Source: Limosilactobacillus balticus
GTDB taxonomy: Bacteria; Bacillota; Bacilli; Lactobacillales; Lactobacillaceae
Direction: 5' to 3'
Length of the DNA: 64,000 bases
Assembly: GCF_014145615.1 (NCBI RefSeq)
Contig: NZ_JACIVH010000059.1
Location: forward strand, 1-64,000
Shown here piece by piece: positions 40,593 through 48,977 of this stretch; position 1 is the stretch's first letter; the number at the start of each line of letters is the position of its first letter. The translations under genes were made by a program, and so were the position numbers. The notes beneath the pieces were generated by a model. It made no database searches. It saw only the letters and a list, made by a program, of their open reading frames with translations, and was not told where the DNA came from.

Positions 40593-41909
40593 ATGGAAAA
40601 AATTGTTGTTAAGGGCGGTCAGCGGTTAACTGGTCGAGTTAAAGTTGAAGGAGCAAAAAATGCAGTCTTACCAATTCAAGCGGCATCTATTTTGGCTTCT
40701 AGTGGAAACATTAAATTATCAAATGTTCCAATTTTATCGGATGTAACGACAATGAATCAATTATTACGGTTCTTAAATATAAAAGTAGATTTTGATAAAG
40801 ATAAGCATGTTTTAACAATTGATGCAGCTGATCCTGTGTCATCTGAAGCACCATTAGAATATGTTAGTCGAATGCGGGCATCGATGGTAGTCTTAGGACC
40901 TTTACTAGCTCGGACAGGTCATGCGCAAATTGCGCTCCCTGGTGGATGTGCGATTGGGTCCCGACCAATTGACTTACACCTAAAAGGATTACGTCAATTA
41001 GGAGCGATTATAGAACAGCATGATGGATACTTAGAGGCACGGGCTGAACACTTAATTGGTGATCATATTTATTTAGATTTTCCTAGTGTCGGTGCAACAC
41101 AAAACCTAATGATGGCAGCGACACTTGCGCAGGGAATTACAACAATTGAAAATGCAGCCAGTGAACCTGAAATTGTTGATTTAGCGAATATGTTGAATAA
41201 AATGGGCGCGCGTGTTCATGGTGCTGGAACAGACATTATTCGGATTCAAGGAGTTAATTTCCTTCATGGCTGCGAACATGCAGTAATGCCAGATAGGATT
41301 GAAGCGGGAACATTCATGATTGCGGCAGCCGTTACTAATGGTGATGTAGTGGTTGAAGGGGCAATTGCTGAGCATAATACCTCATTGATTGCTAAATTGG
41401 AGGAAATGGGTGTGACTGTTATTGTCCAAGAAGATGGGATTCGCGTTCTTGGGACTTCGGTTTTAATCCCTACGAATATTAAGACCCTTCCGTATCCTGG
41501 CTTCCCTACTGATCTTCAGCCACAAATGTCTGTTCTCCAGCTTTTAGCAAATGGGACTAGTACCCTAGATGAGACGATTTTTGAGAAGCGTTTTATGCAT
41601 TTAGAAGAATTGCGACGAATGAATGCTGATTTTCAAATTAATGGTCCAGTCGCTGTTCTTAATGGTCCGACGCGCTTTAGTGGAGCTGAGGTAGCCGCCT
41701 CTGATTTACGGGCAGGTGCTGCTTTAGTATTGGCCGGGTTAGTTGCTGATGGAATTACCCAGGTTCGTAACTTAAAATATATTGATCGGGGATACTATCA
41801 TCTTCACCAAAAGCTACAACAATTGGGAGCCAAGATTGATCGAATTGATGTTGAGGATAAAATTAAATTGGCAGTAAAGCCTACTAAGAAAAAAACAAAT
41901 CAAGATTAA
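40593..41909 (+). CDS. murA: UDP-N-acetylglucosamine 1-carboxyvinyltransferase
   Basis: A 438-residue cytoplasmic enzyme adding enolpyruvate from PEP to UDP-GlcNAc, the first committed step of peptidoglycan synthesis. The catalytic Cys119 lies in [15 protein letters not shown], the site alkylated by fosfomycin in sensitive species. The N-terminal [12 protein letters not shown] is conserved. ATG after GGAGGATC. First of a run of envelope genes. Confidence 0.97.
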   Translation: MEKIVVKGGQRLTGRVKVEGAKNAVLPIQAASILASSGNIKLSNVPILSDVTTMNQLLRFLNIKVDFDKDKHVLTIDAADPVSSEAPLEYVSRMRASMVVLGPLLARTGHAQIALPGGCAIGSRPIDLHLKGLRQLGAIIEQHDGYLEARAEHLIGDHIYLDFPSVGATQNLMMAATLAQGITTIENAASEPEIVDLANMLNKMGARVHGAGTDIIRIQGVNFLHGCEHAVMPDRIEAGTFMIAAAVTNGDVVVEGAIAEHNTSLIAKLEEMGVTVIVQEDGIRVLGTSVLIPTNIKTLPYPGFPTDLQPQMSVLQLLANGTSTLDETIFEKRFMHLEELRRMNADFQINGPVAVLNGPTRFSGAEVAASDLRAGAALVLAGLVADGITQVRNLKYIDRGYYHLHQKLQQLGAKIDRIDVEDKIKLAVKPTKKKTNQD

Positions 41910-42015
41910 AGATTCGTAAGCGACATCTGTCTGTACCCCTATTTTGTGGTATAATTACGAACGATATTAACGAGTTTAGTGTAAAAACTTAACTAGCTAA
42001 AAGGAGAAGAAATTA

Positions 42016-43008
42016 ATGGCAAAGGATATTGGAATTGATTTAGGAACTGCCAATGTTTTGATCTATGTTCAAGGCAAGGGTATTGTTCTAAATGAACCGT
42101 CAGTTGTGGCGGTTGATACAAAAACCAATAAAGTATTGGCTGTTGGTTCAGAAGCATACCGAATGGTTGGACGTACTCCTAGTAACATTCGGGCCATTCG
42201 TCCATTAAAGGATGGAGTTATTTCTGATTTTGATGTTACTCAAGAAATGCTTTCCTACTTTATCGGTAAACTAAGCGTTAAGGGATTCATGTCAAAGCCA
42301 AACATCATGATCTGCGCGCCAACAAATATTACTGAGATTGAACGGAAGGCGATTATTCAAGCCGCTGAACAATCTGGTGGTGGTAAAGTTTACCTTGAAT
42401 ACGAGCCAAAAGTGGCAGCAATTGGTGCTGGATTGGATATTTTTAAACCTCGTGGAAACATGGTCATTGATATGGGTGGTGGTACCAGTGATATTGCCAT
42501 TCTTTCATTGGGAGATATTGTCTCAAGCCAGTCAATTCGGATGGCCGGTGATAAGATGAATAGTGATATTGCTTCTTATATTAAGAATAAGCATAGTTTA
42601 GTAATTGGTGAACATACTGCTGAAAAGATCAAAATGGAACTCGGAACTGCATTACGGGTTGATGATCCTGAAACAATGGATGTTCGTGGCCGTGATGTAG
42701 CTACTGGAATGCCAAAGCAAATCACAGTTAATGAAAATGAAATTGAAGAAGCATTACATGATACGCTTGAACAAATTGTTTCAGCAGCTGTAAATGTATT
42801 AGAAACAATTCCACCAGAGTTGGCTAGTGACATTATTGACCGTGGAATAATGTTAACCGGTGGTACTTCTTTGTTAAAGGGTGTCGATCAATTATTCAGT
42901 GCTCGTCTAAAAGTACCGGTTGTGGTTTCACAAGATCCATTAGACAATGTTGCTAAGGGCGCTGGTGAAATGTTAGAACGGATGCAAAAGACTGAACGAA
43001 AGAAGTAG
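42016..43008 (+). CDS. mbl: MreB-like actin, Mbl type
   Basis: A 330-residue bacterial actin organising lateral wall synthesis. ATP-site motifs: GIDLGTANVLIYV, VIDMGGGTSDIAI and GIMLTGGTSLLKG. MreB and Mbl cannot be separated with certainty by eye; the position directly after murA and away from mreCD favours Mbl. Followed closely by yidD, DUF2969 and rodA, all envelope related. Confidence 0.93.
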   Translation: MAKDIGIDLGTANVLIYVQGKGIVLNEPSVVAVDTKTNKVLAVGSEAYRMVGRTPSNIRAIRPLKDGVISDFDVTQEMLSYFIGKLSVKGFMSKPNIMICAPTNITEIERKAIIQAAEQSGGGKVYLEYEPKVAAIGAGLDIFKPRGNMVIDMGGGTSDIAILSLGDIVSSQSIRMAGDKMNSDIASYIKNKHSLVIGEHTAEKIKMELGTALRVDDPETMDVRGRDVATGMPKQITVNENEIEEALHDTLEQIVSAAVNVLETIPPELASDIIDRGIMLTGGTSLLKGVDQLFSARLKVPVVVSQDPLDNVAKGAGEMLERMQKTERKK

Positions 43009-43015
43009 TTTGAAA

Positions 43016-43252
43016 ATGGTAAGGATTTTATGTGACCTTATACGCTGGTATCAACGAGGAATTTCCACCCAACGACCATTTCGTGCATGTCGATTTACCC
43101 CCTCATGTTCACAGTACATGTTAGAAGCTTTACAACGCTTTGGTTTAAAGGGGTTATTACTCGGAAGTTGGCGTCTTCTTCGTTGTCAGCCGTTTTCTCG
43201 TGGTGGCTATGATCCGGTACCTAATCATTTTACTTTTCGTCGTCAGGGGTAA
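43016..43252 (+). CDS. yidD: Membrane protein insertion efficiency factor YidD
   Basis: A 78-80 residue basic protein with the family core YQRGISTQRPFRACRFTPSCSQY and a Cys-rich pattern (RACRFTPSCS, RLLRCQPF). It assists YidC-dependent insertion of membrane proteins. The start may be the TTG at 43010 or the ATG at 43016; both lie just after mbl. Confidence 0.94.
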   Translation: MVRILCDLIRWYQRGISTQRPFRACRFTPSCSQYMLEALQRFGLKGLLLGSWRLLRCQPFSRGGYDPVPNHFTFRRQG

Positions 43253-43275
43253 TAATAGTTATTAAGGGTGAAAAA

Positions 43276-43500
43276 GTGTCAAAGAAAGATAAAAAAGTAG
43301 AAGTCAGCGTTAAAGATATTGAACGTCGTAATCAACCGGTTCAACAAATTTTTATTGGGGATCGATTGATTGGTGAAGTTGTAACCGATAATGAACGTTT
43401 CAAAGCAATGCTGATAAGTGACCAGAGCGAATTTTATGTTCGTTCTCAAGAAGAAGGATTAGAAATAGTCCTTCAACAATATCATCTTCACCAGCATTAG
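43276..43500 (+). CDS. DUF2969-family protein
   Basis: A 74-residue charged cytoplasmic protein (KVEVSVKDIERRNQPVQQIF, then IGEVVTDNERFKAML). It is found in lactobacilli between yidD and rodA; function unknown. GTG start after AAGGGTGAAA. Confidence 0.85.
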   Translation: MSKKDKKVEVSVKDIERRNQPVQQIFIGDRLIGEVVTDNERFKAMLISDQSEFYVRSQEEGLEIVLQQYHLHQH

Positions 43501-43548
43501 TTTGGTGAACCATCCTCTTTGATTAATAATTTGTAAAGGAGTTTGGTA

Positions 43549-44742
43549 ATGCAACGTTCGCAAAATGATGTAGAAAGTCGGATTGACTGGGGAATTATAT
43601 TCTGTGTTCTTTTGTTAGCCTTGATTGGTCTTGCTTCAATATATGTAGCGGCAGTTCATGATCGGCAGCAAACTAGTGTTGCTCGACAGGTTATTACCCA
43701 GTTAGTTTGGTATGCGGTCGGGACTATTCTTATTATTGTCATTATGCAATTTGATGCTGAACAATTATGGAAATTAGCACCAATTGTATACTGGCTAAGT
43801 GTATTTTTGATGTTTGCAATCCTAGTCTTTTATAGTCGAGCTTATTATGCTAGTACAGGGGCTAAGAGTTGGTTTGCAATTGGACCGTTTACGTTTCAGC
43901 CTTCAGAAATAATGAAGCCTGCCTATATTTTGATGATGGGGCGTGTTATTACGACTCATAATAATCGATATAGTGTGCATACCGTTGATTCAGATTGGCG
44001 ATTGATTGGAACAATGTTCTTATGGCTATTACCAATTTTGATTTCTCTTAAGTTTCAAAATGACTTTGGGACGGGGTTAGTATTCTTCGCTATTTTCTGT
44101 GGAATGGTCTTAGTGTCTGGAGTAACTTGGCAAATTTTGGCACCAGCAGCTACGATATTAGTAGTTGTTGGGGGTTCGGCCTTAGCAATGGTAACTAGTT
44201 CGGTTGGGCGACAAATACTTGAACACGTTGGATTTCAGGCATACCAGTTTGACCGGGTTGACACCTGGCTTCATCCAGAACAAGATACAACTAACCAAGG
44301 GTATCAGTTATGGCAGAGTATTAAAGCGGTTGGTTCTGGTGGTATTACTGGGACTGGTTTTAATAACTCAAAGGTGTATGTTCCAGTTCGTGAATCAGAT
44401 ATGATTTTTTCCGTTATCGGTGAGAATTTTGGGTTCATTGGTGGGGTTTTACTAATCCTTATCTACTTGTTACTGATCTACTTAATGATTCGGGTAACAT
44501 TTGATACCAAGAACGAATTCTATGCTTATATTTCAACTGGGGTCATCATGATGATTTTATTCCACGTTTTTGAAAATATCGGCATGAACATCGGTCTATT
44601 ACCATTAACAGGTATTCCGCTGCCATTTATTAGTGCCGGGGGATCCTCGTTAATTGGGAACCTGATTGGGATTGGAATGGTAATGTCGATGCGTTACCAC
44701 CATCATTCTTATATGTTTAGCAGTAATCGTGAATTTAGATAG
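43549..44742 (+). CDS. rodA: SEDS-family peptidoglycan glycosyltransferase RodA
   Basis: A 397-residue polytopic protein polymerising lipid II for cell elongation. SEDS landmarks: FQPSEIMKPAYILMMGR, LKFQNDFGTGLVF, ESDMIFSVIGENFGFIGG, and GIPLPFISAGGSS. The ATG at 43549 follows AAAGGAG at 8 bases; a TTG at 43543 sits too close. Rod-system context (mbl) supports RodA rather than FtsW. Confidence 0.94.
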   Translation: MQRSQNDVESRIDWGIIFCVLLLALIGLASIYVAAVHDRQQTSVARQVITQLVWYAVGTILIIVIMQFDAEQLWKLAPIVYWLSVFLMFAILVFYSRAYYASTGAKSWFAIGPFTFQPSEIMKPAYILMMGRVITTHNNRYSVHTVDSDWRLIGTMFLWLLPILISLKFQNDFGTGLVFFAIFCGMVLVSGVTWQILAPAATILVVVGGSALAMVTSSVGRQILEHVGFQAYQFDRVDTWLHPEQDTTNQGYQLWQSIKAVGSGGITGTGFNNSKVYVPVRESDMIFSVIGENFGFIGGVLLILIYLLLIYLMIRVTFDTKNEFYAYISTGVIMMILFHVFENIGMNIGLLPLTGIPLPFISAGGSSLIGNLIGIGMVMSMRYHHHSYMFSSNREFR

Positions 44743-44754
44743 TGGGGTCATAAA

Positions 44755-45048
44755 ATGGCAAAAGATTATTTTTGGGTAAAAGAACAAGCAGATGGTACTA
44801 AGCGCATCGGTTTAAACGCTGAAGGCCGTGACGAGTTAGGAGAAGTAAGTTTCATCGATGTACCGGCAGTGGGAACAACCTTGAAACAAGCTGATAAATT
44901 TATTGCTGTTGAAGCAGAAAAGGCCGTTACTGATGTGGATAGTCCCGTTGATGGTAAGATTACCAAAATAAATGAAGCGATTATTGATGATCCGGCTGGA
45001 TTAAATTCAAGCGATATGGAAAAAAACTGGATTGTTGAAGTTAAATAA
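44755..45048 (+). CDS. Short GcvH-like lipoyl-carrier protein
   Basis: A 97-residue single-domain protein matching the core of the glycine cleavage H protein: GLNAEGRDELGEVSFIDVP, then AVEAEKAVTDVDSPVDG with the lipoyl lysine at K56. It lacks the last 20 or so residues of typical GcvH (about 125-130). It follows rodA after 12 bases and has a terminator after it. No gcvP, gcvT or lipoyl ligase is nearby, so it may serve as a lipoyl donor in lipoate relay rather than in glycine cleavage. Role is inference. Confidence 0.88.
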   Translation: MAKDYFWVKEQADGTKRIGLNAEGRDELGEVSFIDVPAVGTTLKQADKFIAVEAEKAVTDVDSPVDGKITKINEAIIDDPAGLNSSDMEKNWIVEVK

Positions 45049-45049
45049 A

Positions 45050-45096
45050 AAATAGGAGACTAGGATTAGGGGAACCTTGATTCTAGTCTCCTATTT
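45050..45096 (+). terminator. Terminator after the gcvH-like gene
   Basis: AATAGGAGACTAGGA pairs with TTCTAGTCTCCTATT around a 16-base loop. Confidence 0.85.
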
Positions 45097-45181
45097 AGTA
45101 TTGGCGGATTTTTCCAGTTCATGTTATACTTAAGGTTCTAGGAAAACGGCTAAGATAAAAATATTTAAGGTGGTATTTATT

Positions 45182-46318
45182 ATGACCCAAAAATTACACA
45201 TCGCTTTACTATTTGGTGGCAACTCCTCCGAACATGATGTGTCAAAGCGATCAGCACATAATATCTATGATGCTCTTGATAAGGAAAAGTATGATGTAAG
45301 TCTTTTTATGTTTACAAAGGATGGAATTCTTTTAGGTAATGAAGATTCACAAAAGATCTTTGATGGCGAACCTGAAGATCAAGTGGTAGCAGAAGCATAT
45401 CAAAAGATGGATATGAGCAGTCCATTAGCACCAATTATGGCCTTAAACGAACAAAAGGAAATTGATTTCTTCTTCCCTGTTATCCATGGTAATTTAGGTG
45501 AAGATGGTACAATTCAAGGTCTCTTTAAGCTCCTTAATAAACCTTACGTTGGTTCAAATATTGCAGCTAGTGCAATGGCTTTTGACAAGGATCTTACTAA
45601 GAAAATTATTAGCCAAGCTGGTATTCGTAATACTCCTTATGTTGTAGTTACGCCAGAAAACAGGGCTGACTATTCATGGGGACGGATTGAAGAAAAATTA
45701 GGTAATCTCACTTTTGTAAAGCCAGCTAAGCAAGGCTCCTCTGTTGGTATTCATCGAGTTACTAACGCTGAAGAATACGAAAAAGCATTAGATGATGCCT
45801 TTAAGTATGACTACAAGATCTTAGTGGAACAGGGGATCGCCAATCCTCAAGAAATTGAGATTTCAATCTTAGGAAATGAACACCCAATCGCCTCTAAGTT
45901 AGGAGCTGTTCGTGTACCTAAGGATGATCCATTCTATGATTATGAAAATAAGTTTGTGGATGCTAGTGGAGTTGTTTTTGAACTTCCTGTTAAATTACCA
46001 CAATACTTAGTTGATGAAATTACAGACATGGCTTTGAAGGCATACAAGGCATTAGGAATGAAGGGAATGGCTCGGATTGACTTTTTAGTTGACAGCAATA
46101 ATGTCCCTTATCTTGGTGAACCAAATACTTTACCAGGATTTACTAACATTAGCTTGTACCCTCAAATGTGGGAAGTTTCTGGTATTTCATATTCCGACTT
46201 GATTGATCGATTAATTCAATTAGGATTACAAGAATTTGAACGAAACAGCAAGATTAAGTACGATTTTCGTAAGCTTGGTACTGAACGTGTTGGTCAAAAG
46301 AAATATAACGAAGACTAA
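45182..46318 (+). CDS. ddl: D-alanine--D-alanine/D-lactate ligase
   Basis: ATP-grasp ligase of 378 residues making the terminal dipeptide or depsipeptide of peptidoglycan precursors. Motifs: FGGNSSEHDVSKRSA, VKPAKQGSSVGIHRV, and MARIDFLVDSNNVPYLGEPN. At the omega-loop specificity position the protein has Phe258 (YENKFVDASG) rather than Tyr. Phe here marks ligases preferring D-lactate, as in Leuconostoc and intrinsically vancomycin-resistant lactobacilli. The ATG at 45182 follows AAGGTGG; an upstream in-frame start at 45170 precedes that site. Confidence 0.95.
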   Translation: MTQKLHIALLFGGNSSEHDVSKRSAHNIYDALDKEKYDVSLFMFTKDGILLGNEDSQKIFDGEPEDQVVAEAYQKMDMSSPLAPIMALNEQKEIDFFFPVIHGNLGEDGTIQGLFKLLNKPYVGSNIAASAMAFDKDLTKKIISQAGIRNTPYVVVTPENRADYSWGRIEEKLGNLTFVKPAKQGSSVGIHRVTNAEEYEKALDDAFKYDYKILVEQGIANPQEIEISILGNEHPIASKLGAVRVPKDDPFYDYENKFVDASGVVFELPVKLPQYLVDEITDMALKAYKALGMKGMARIDFLVDSNNVPYLGEPNTLPGFTNISLYPQMWEVSGISYSDLIDRLIQLGLQEFERNSKIKYDFRKLGTERVGQKKYNED

Positions 46319-46332
46319 AGAACAATTATTTA

Positions 46333-46372
46333 ATGGTTAGGATGTTGTGAGTACAATGTGCTAACTATTTTT
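46333..46372 (+). terminator. Terminator after ddl
   Basis: ATGGTTAG (46333-46340) pairs with CTAACTAT (46361-46368), one G-U, with additional pairing of TTGT and ACAA inside, followed by TTTTTATT. Confidence 0.65.
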
Positions 46373-46434
46373 ATTATTAAAATCATAGCAGAAAGTAAAT
46401 ATTATCATAATGGTATAAAATCCATGGTTTAGTA

Positions 46435-46462
46435 TTGCAGTAAGAAAAATTTATAATATAAT
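46435..46462 (+). promoter_or_regulatory. Promoter of the structured small RNA unit
   Basis: TTGCAG (46435-46440), 16-base spacer, TATAAT (46457-46462). No gene with a ribosome site follows before the hairpin terminator at 46522-46560. Confidence 0.6.
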
Positions 46463-46468
46463 GAAGAT

Positions 46469-46574
46469 ACGCAGTTTTTGTAAGCGTTAGAGTAGCCTAC
46501 AGTCACGCTACTTGCAGTACTTTATAACCATCGCGGGGGTGACTGTAAAGATGGTTATAAGCATTTATTTTTTA
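46469..46574 (+). ncRNA. Candidate structured small RNA with kissing hairpin loops
   Basis: About 105 bases between a good promoter and a Rho-independent terminator, without a plausible reading frame. Hairpin 1 is AGTAGC/GCTACT (46491-46496, 46507-46512) with a ten-base loop CTACAGTCAC. Hairpin 2 is TTATAACCATC/GATGGTTATAA (46522-46532, 46550-46560) with a 17-base loop containing GTGACTGTA, followed by ATTTATTTTTT. Nine bases of loop 1 (46498-46506) are the exact complement of 46539-46547 in loop 2. A small ACGC/GCGT stem precedes them (46469-46487). The remainder of 46319-46752 is AT-rich and holds the ddl terminator and the next gene's promoter. Confidence 0.55.
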
Positions 46575-46752
46575 TAAAATTTATTGCATTTTAAGCATAA
46601 AAATAGTATTGATTTATTTTTGGTCTATAATAAAAGATCTAGAGAAAACTAAAATAATTTTTGTTGCTAATGGTGTATAATACGGTTGGCAATGGTACAG
46701 TTCATAGAGTACATATTTTATATTCAACAATTATGATTAAGGAAGGTAAACA

Positions 46753-47598
46753 ATGAAACTCCGAGGAGACGTATTAAAACAAATTCGTCGCAAGCGTGGA
46801 TTGTCCCAAACAGCTTTAGCTGAAGGGATTTGTACTCAAGCGACAATCAGCCTAATGGAAAAACAAAATCGCTTACCCAAAATGGATATTTTAACGGCAA
46901 TATGTGAACGCTTAAATATTTCTTCTGATCGAATTGTCGAAAATGAAGTTAGTGGAATTAATGAAACATTCAACCAAATTGTTGATAACTTGATTTCACG
47001 CAACTTTGAAGATGCTTCAGCGCTTTTGAAGAAGGTTCATGTAAAAAATCTAGAAAGTGATTTTGATAAACAACGTTACTACTATCTAGTAGGAATGGTT
47101 CAAGTTGAAAATAACCAAATTGATGAAGCTATTTTTAATTTTGAACTTGTTCTAACTCAATTTGCTACTACTAGTGCTAATATTTATTTAGCTATGACAA
47201 CTGCAGGAATGGCGCTTGCTTACTTAAAACGTGGTGATAAAGAACGAGCAGCACGTTTAACTAACCGGTCTGTAAAATTGATTGATAATAAAAAGTTAAT
47301 TGGAAGCCTTCATCAATGGGCATCAATTGATTGTCAAATTGCAGAATTATATCTTCAACTTGAAGATCCTGATAATGCTATTGAGGTTGCTAATAAGGGA
47401 ATTGAACTTTGTCGAGAACACGACTCATTATTCTTATTAGATGAACTATATCTTTGTATAGGTCGTAGCTACATCTTGAAGAACGAGAAGGAAGAAGCTA
47501 AAAAAGTCTTAAAGATTGCTGAAAGTCTTAGTATCGCTCGTAATGGATCAGTAGCGGAAGATACAATTTTATTAGAATTAAAGAATCTAGAAATTTAA
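46753..47598 (+). CDS. XRE-family regulator with TPR domain (RNPP/Rgg-like)
   Basis: A 281-residue protein: an N-terminal helix-turn-helix of about 60 residues (IRRKRGLSQTALAEGICTQATIS) and about 200 residues of TPR-like helical repeats (EAIFNFELVLTQF, DAIEVANKGIELC, EEAKKVLKIAESL). This layout matches regulators that bind signalling peptides in Firmicutes. No small peptide gene with a secretion signal was seen next to it. A probable -10 TATAAT lies near 46675. It ends at a strong bidirectional terminator. Confidence 0.85.
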   Translation: MKLRGDVLKQIRRKRGLSQTALAEGICTQATISLMEKQNRLPKMDILTAICERLNISSDRIVENEVSGINETFNQIVDNLISRNFEDASALLKKVHVKNLESDFDKQRYYYLVGMVQVENNQIDEAIFNFELVLTQFATTSANIYLAMTTAGMALAYLKRGDKERAARLTNRSVKLIDNKKLIGSLHQWASIDCQIAELYLQLEDPDNAIEVANKGIELCREHDSLFLLDELYLCIGRSYILKNEKEEAKKVLKIAESLSIARNGSVAEDTILLELKNLEI

Positions 47599-47615
47599 TT
47601 AAAATATGTGTAACT

Positions 47616-47661
47616 AAAAAACGAAGCTGAGAGATGATTATATGTCTCAGCTTCGTTTTTT
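47616..47661. terminator. Bidirectional terminator between the XRE regulator and the LacY-type symporter
   Basis: AAAAAACGAAGCTGAGA pairs perfectly with TCTCAGCTTCGTTTTTT around a 12-base loop; T runs on both strands. Confidence 0.93.
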
Positions 47662-47675
47662 AGTATAAGCTTAAA

Positions 47676-48950
47676 TTAATTATTAGATTTTTCTTTAATT
47701 TCACCTGCTTGAACAGGATCTTCTTTAGTAAGAGTAAAGGCACAAATAAGAGTAACAATTCCAACTATAATTCCTAAAATCAAATATGTATGTTGAAAGC
47801 CAATTTGGTCGTATAATTTTCCTGCAAAGGATGAGAAGAAGAAAACAGAAATTTGTTTAGCAAAGTTTGAGGAAAGTGCATAAACAGTAGCATAAAGACG
47901 AAGATCAAAAGCTCCAGCAATATATTTCATAATAGAAACAAGTAGAATAGGCATCTCTAGACCAGCTAACAAACGTAAGATAATAACAAACGTTAAACTA
48001 GGTACTAAGGCAGATCCTACAATACGTATTGTTAAGATAACTCCATAGCAAATTAACCCGTTACGTGAACCAATTTTATTAATAAGCCATGGCATTGGGA
48101 TCATTAGGAGAAATTCTAAAGCAGTTTGGGCACTAGTCATATAACTATAAGCAATAGTTCCTTGAGCAGCTGCATGGAAAAATGACTTAAAAAAGATAAT
48201 AAATTGCTGATCAAAAACATCATAAATAGCAGAAGTTCCCATATAGAATAAGGAGAGGATCCAAAAGTTTCGAAGTTTAAAAATTGAGCCAATCTGTTTA
48301 ACATTTAATTTATTAGATGTATCTTCTCCGGCAGCTTGAACATTATCTAAATGAATTTTATCGCTAAAGACAAAACAACAAGTTAATATAATGGCAGCAA
48401 TTGTACAAGCCCAAAAGATTGAATTGGGACTCCAAAGAAATAGTCGACCACCAACTAAAGCAGCAACTGCTCCAGCTAATGAACCACCCATGCGTGAGTG
48501 CCCATATTCGAAACCATTAGTTAAACTTGCACGTTGGACGTATTGTTCAATTACAGATACACCACCGTTTAGAATAAAACTTAGATAAATCCCAGTGATA
48601 AGAGCTGCAAAAAAACGACTAATTGATAAAAGTGGAGTAAATAGCCATTGAAAATAAGGTCCAATTAAGATCATTCCAACAGAAATTGTAATGACTAGGT
48701 TCTTTTTCATTACTAGTCGATCTGAAATAATGCCAAAAACAGGCTGAAAAATTAGTGAAATGCCGGACATCATTGAGAAAACTAATCCGGCTTCAATTCC
48801 ATTAAAGTGTGCTTGTTGTTCAAGCCAAAGCGTTAGATATCCAAAAACAATTGCCCATGTGAAGAAGTAACTAAAGTGGGTAACTGGGAATCCCCAAAAA
48901 TCTTTACTACGATCTTCAGTCACAACTGCTGAACTCTCTGTTTTATCCAT
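47676..48950 (-). CDS. LacY-type oligosaccharide:H+ symporter (MFS)
   Basis: A 424-residue, 12-helix transporter of the LacY/RafB/CscB family. Recognisable family blocks: FQPVFGIISDRL, FEYGHSRMGGSLAGA, and YDVFDQQFIIFFKSFF, very like E. coli LacY. It lies 27 bases downstream of the GH43 gene on the same strand, so its likely substrate is an arabinose- or xylose-containing oligosaccharide that the GH43 enzyme then cleaves inside the cell. The substrate is inferred from context. Expression probably begins at the promoter region 49950-50230. Confidence 0.88.
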   Translation of the reverse strand: MDKTESSAVVTEDRSKDFWGFPVTHFSYFFTWAIVFGYLTLWLEQQAHFNGIEAGLVFSMMSGISLIFQPVFGIISDRLVMKKNLVITISVGMILIGPYFQWLFTPLLSISRFFAALITGIYLSFILNGGVSVIEQYVQRASLTNGFEYGHSRMGGSLAGAVAALVGGRLFLWSPNSIFWACTIAAIILTCCFVFSDKIHLDNVQAAGEDTSNKLNVKQIGSIFKLRNFWILSLFYMGTSAIYDVFDQQFIIFFKSFFHAAAQGTIAYSYMTSAQTALEFLLMIPMPWLINKIGSRNGLICYGVILTIRIVGSALVPSLTFVIILRLLAGLEMPILLVSIMKYIAGAFDLRLYATVYALSSNFAKQISVFFFSSFAGKLYDQIGFQHTYLILGIIVGIVTLICAFTLTKEDPVQAGEIKEKSNN

Positions 48951-48977
48951 AAGTATACATTCCTTTCTTTATTAAAA

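Noticed and set aside
46319-46752. Fst/Ldr-type toxin or short peptide gene in the RNA region before the XRE-TPR regulator
   Set aside because: I read all three plus-strand frames from 46469 to 46575; none gives a hydrophobic peptide with a start and ribosome site.
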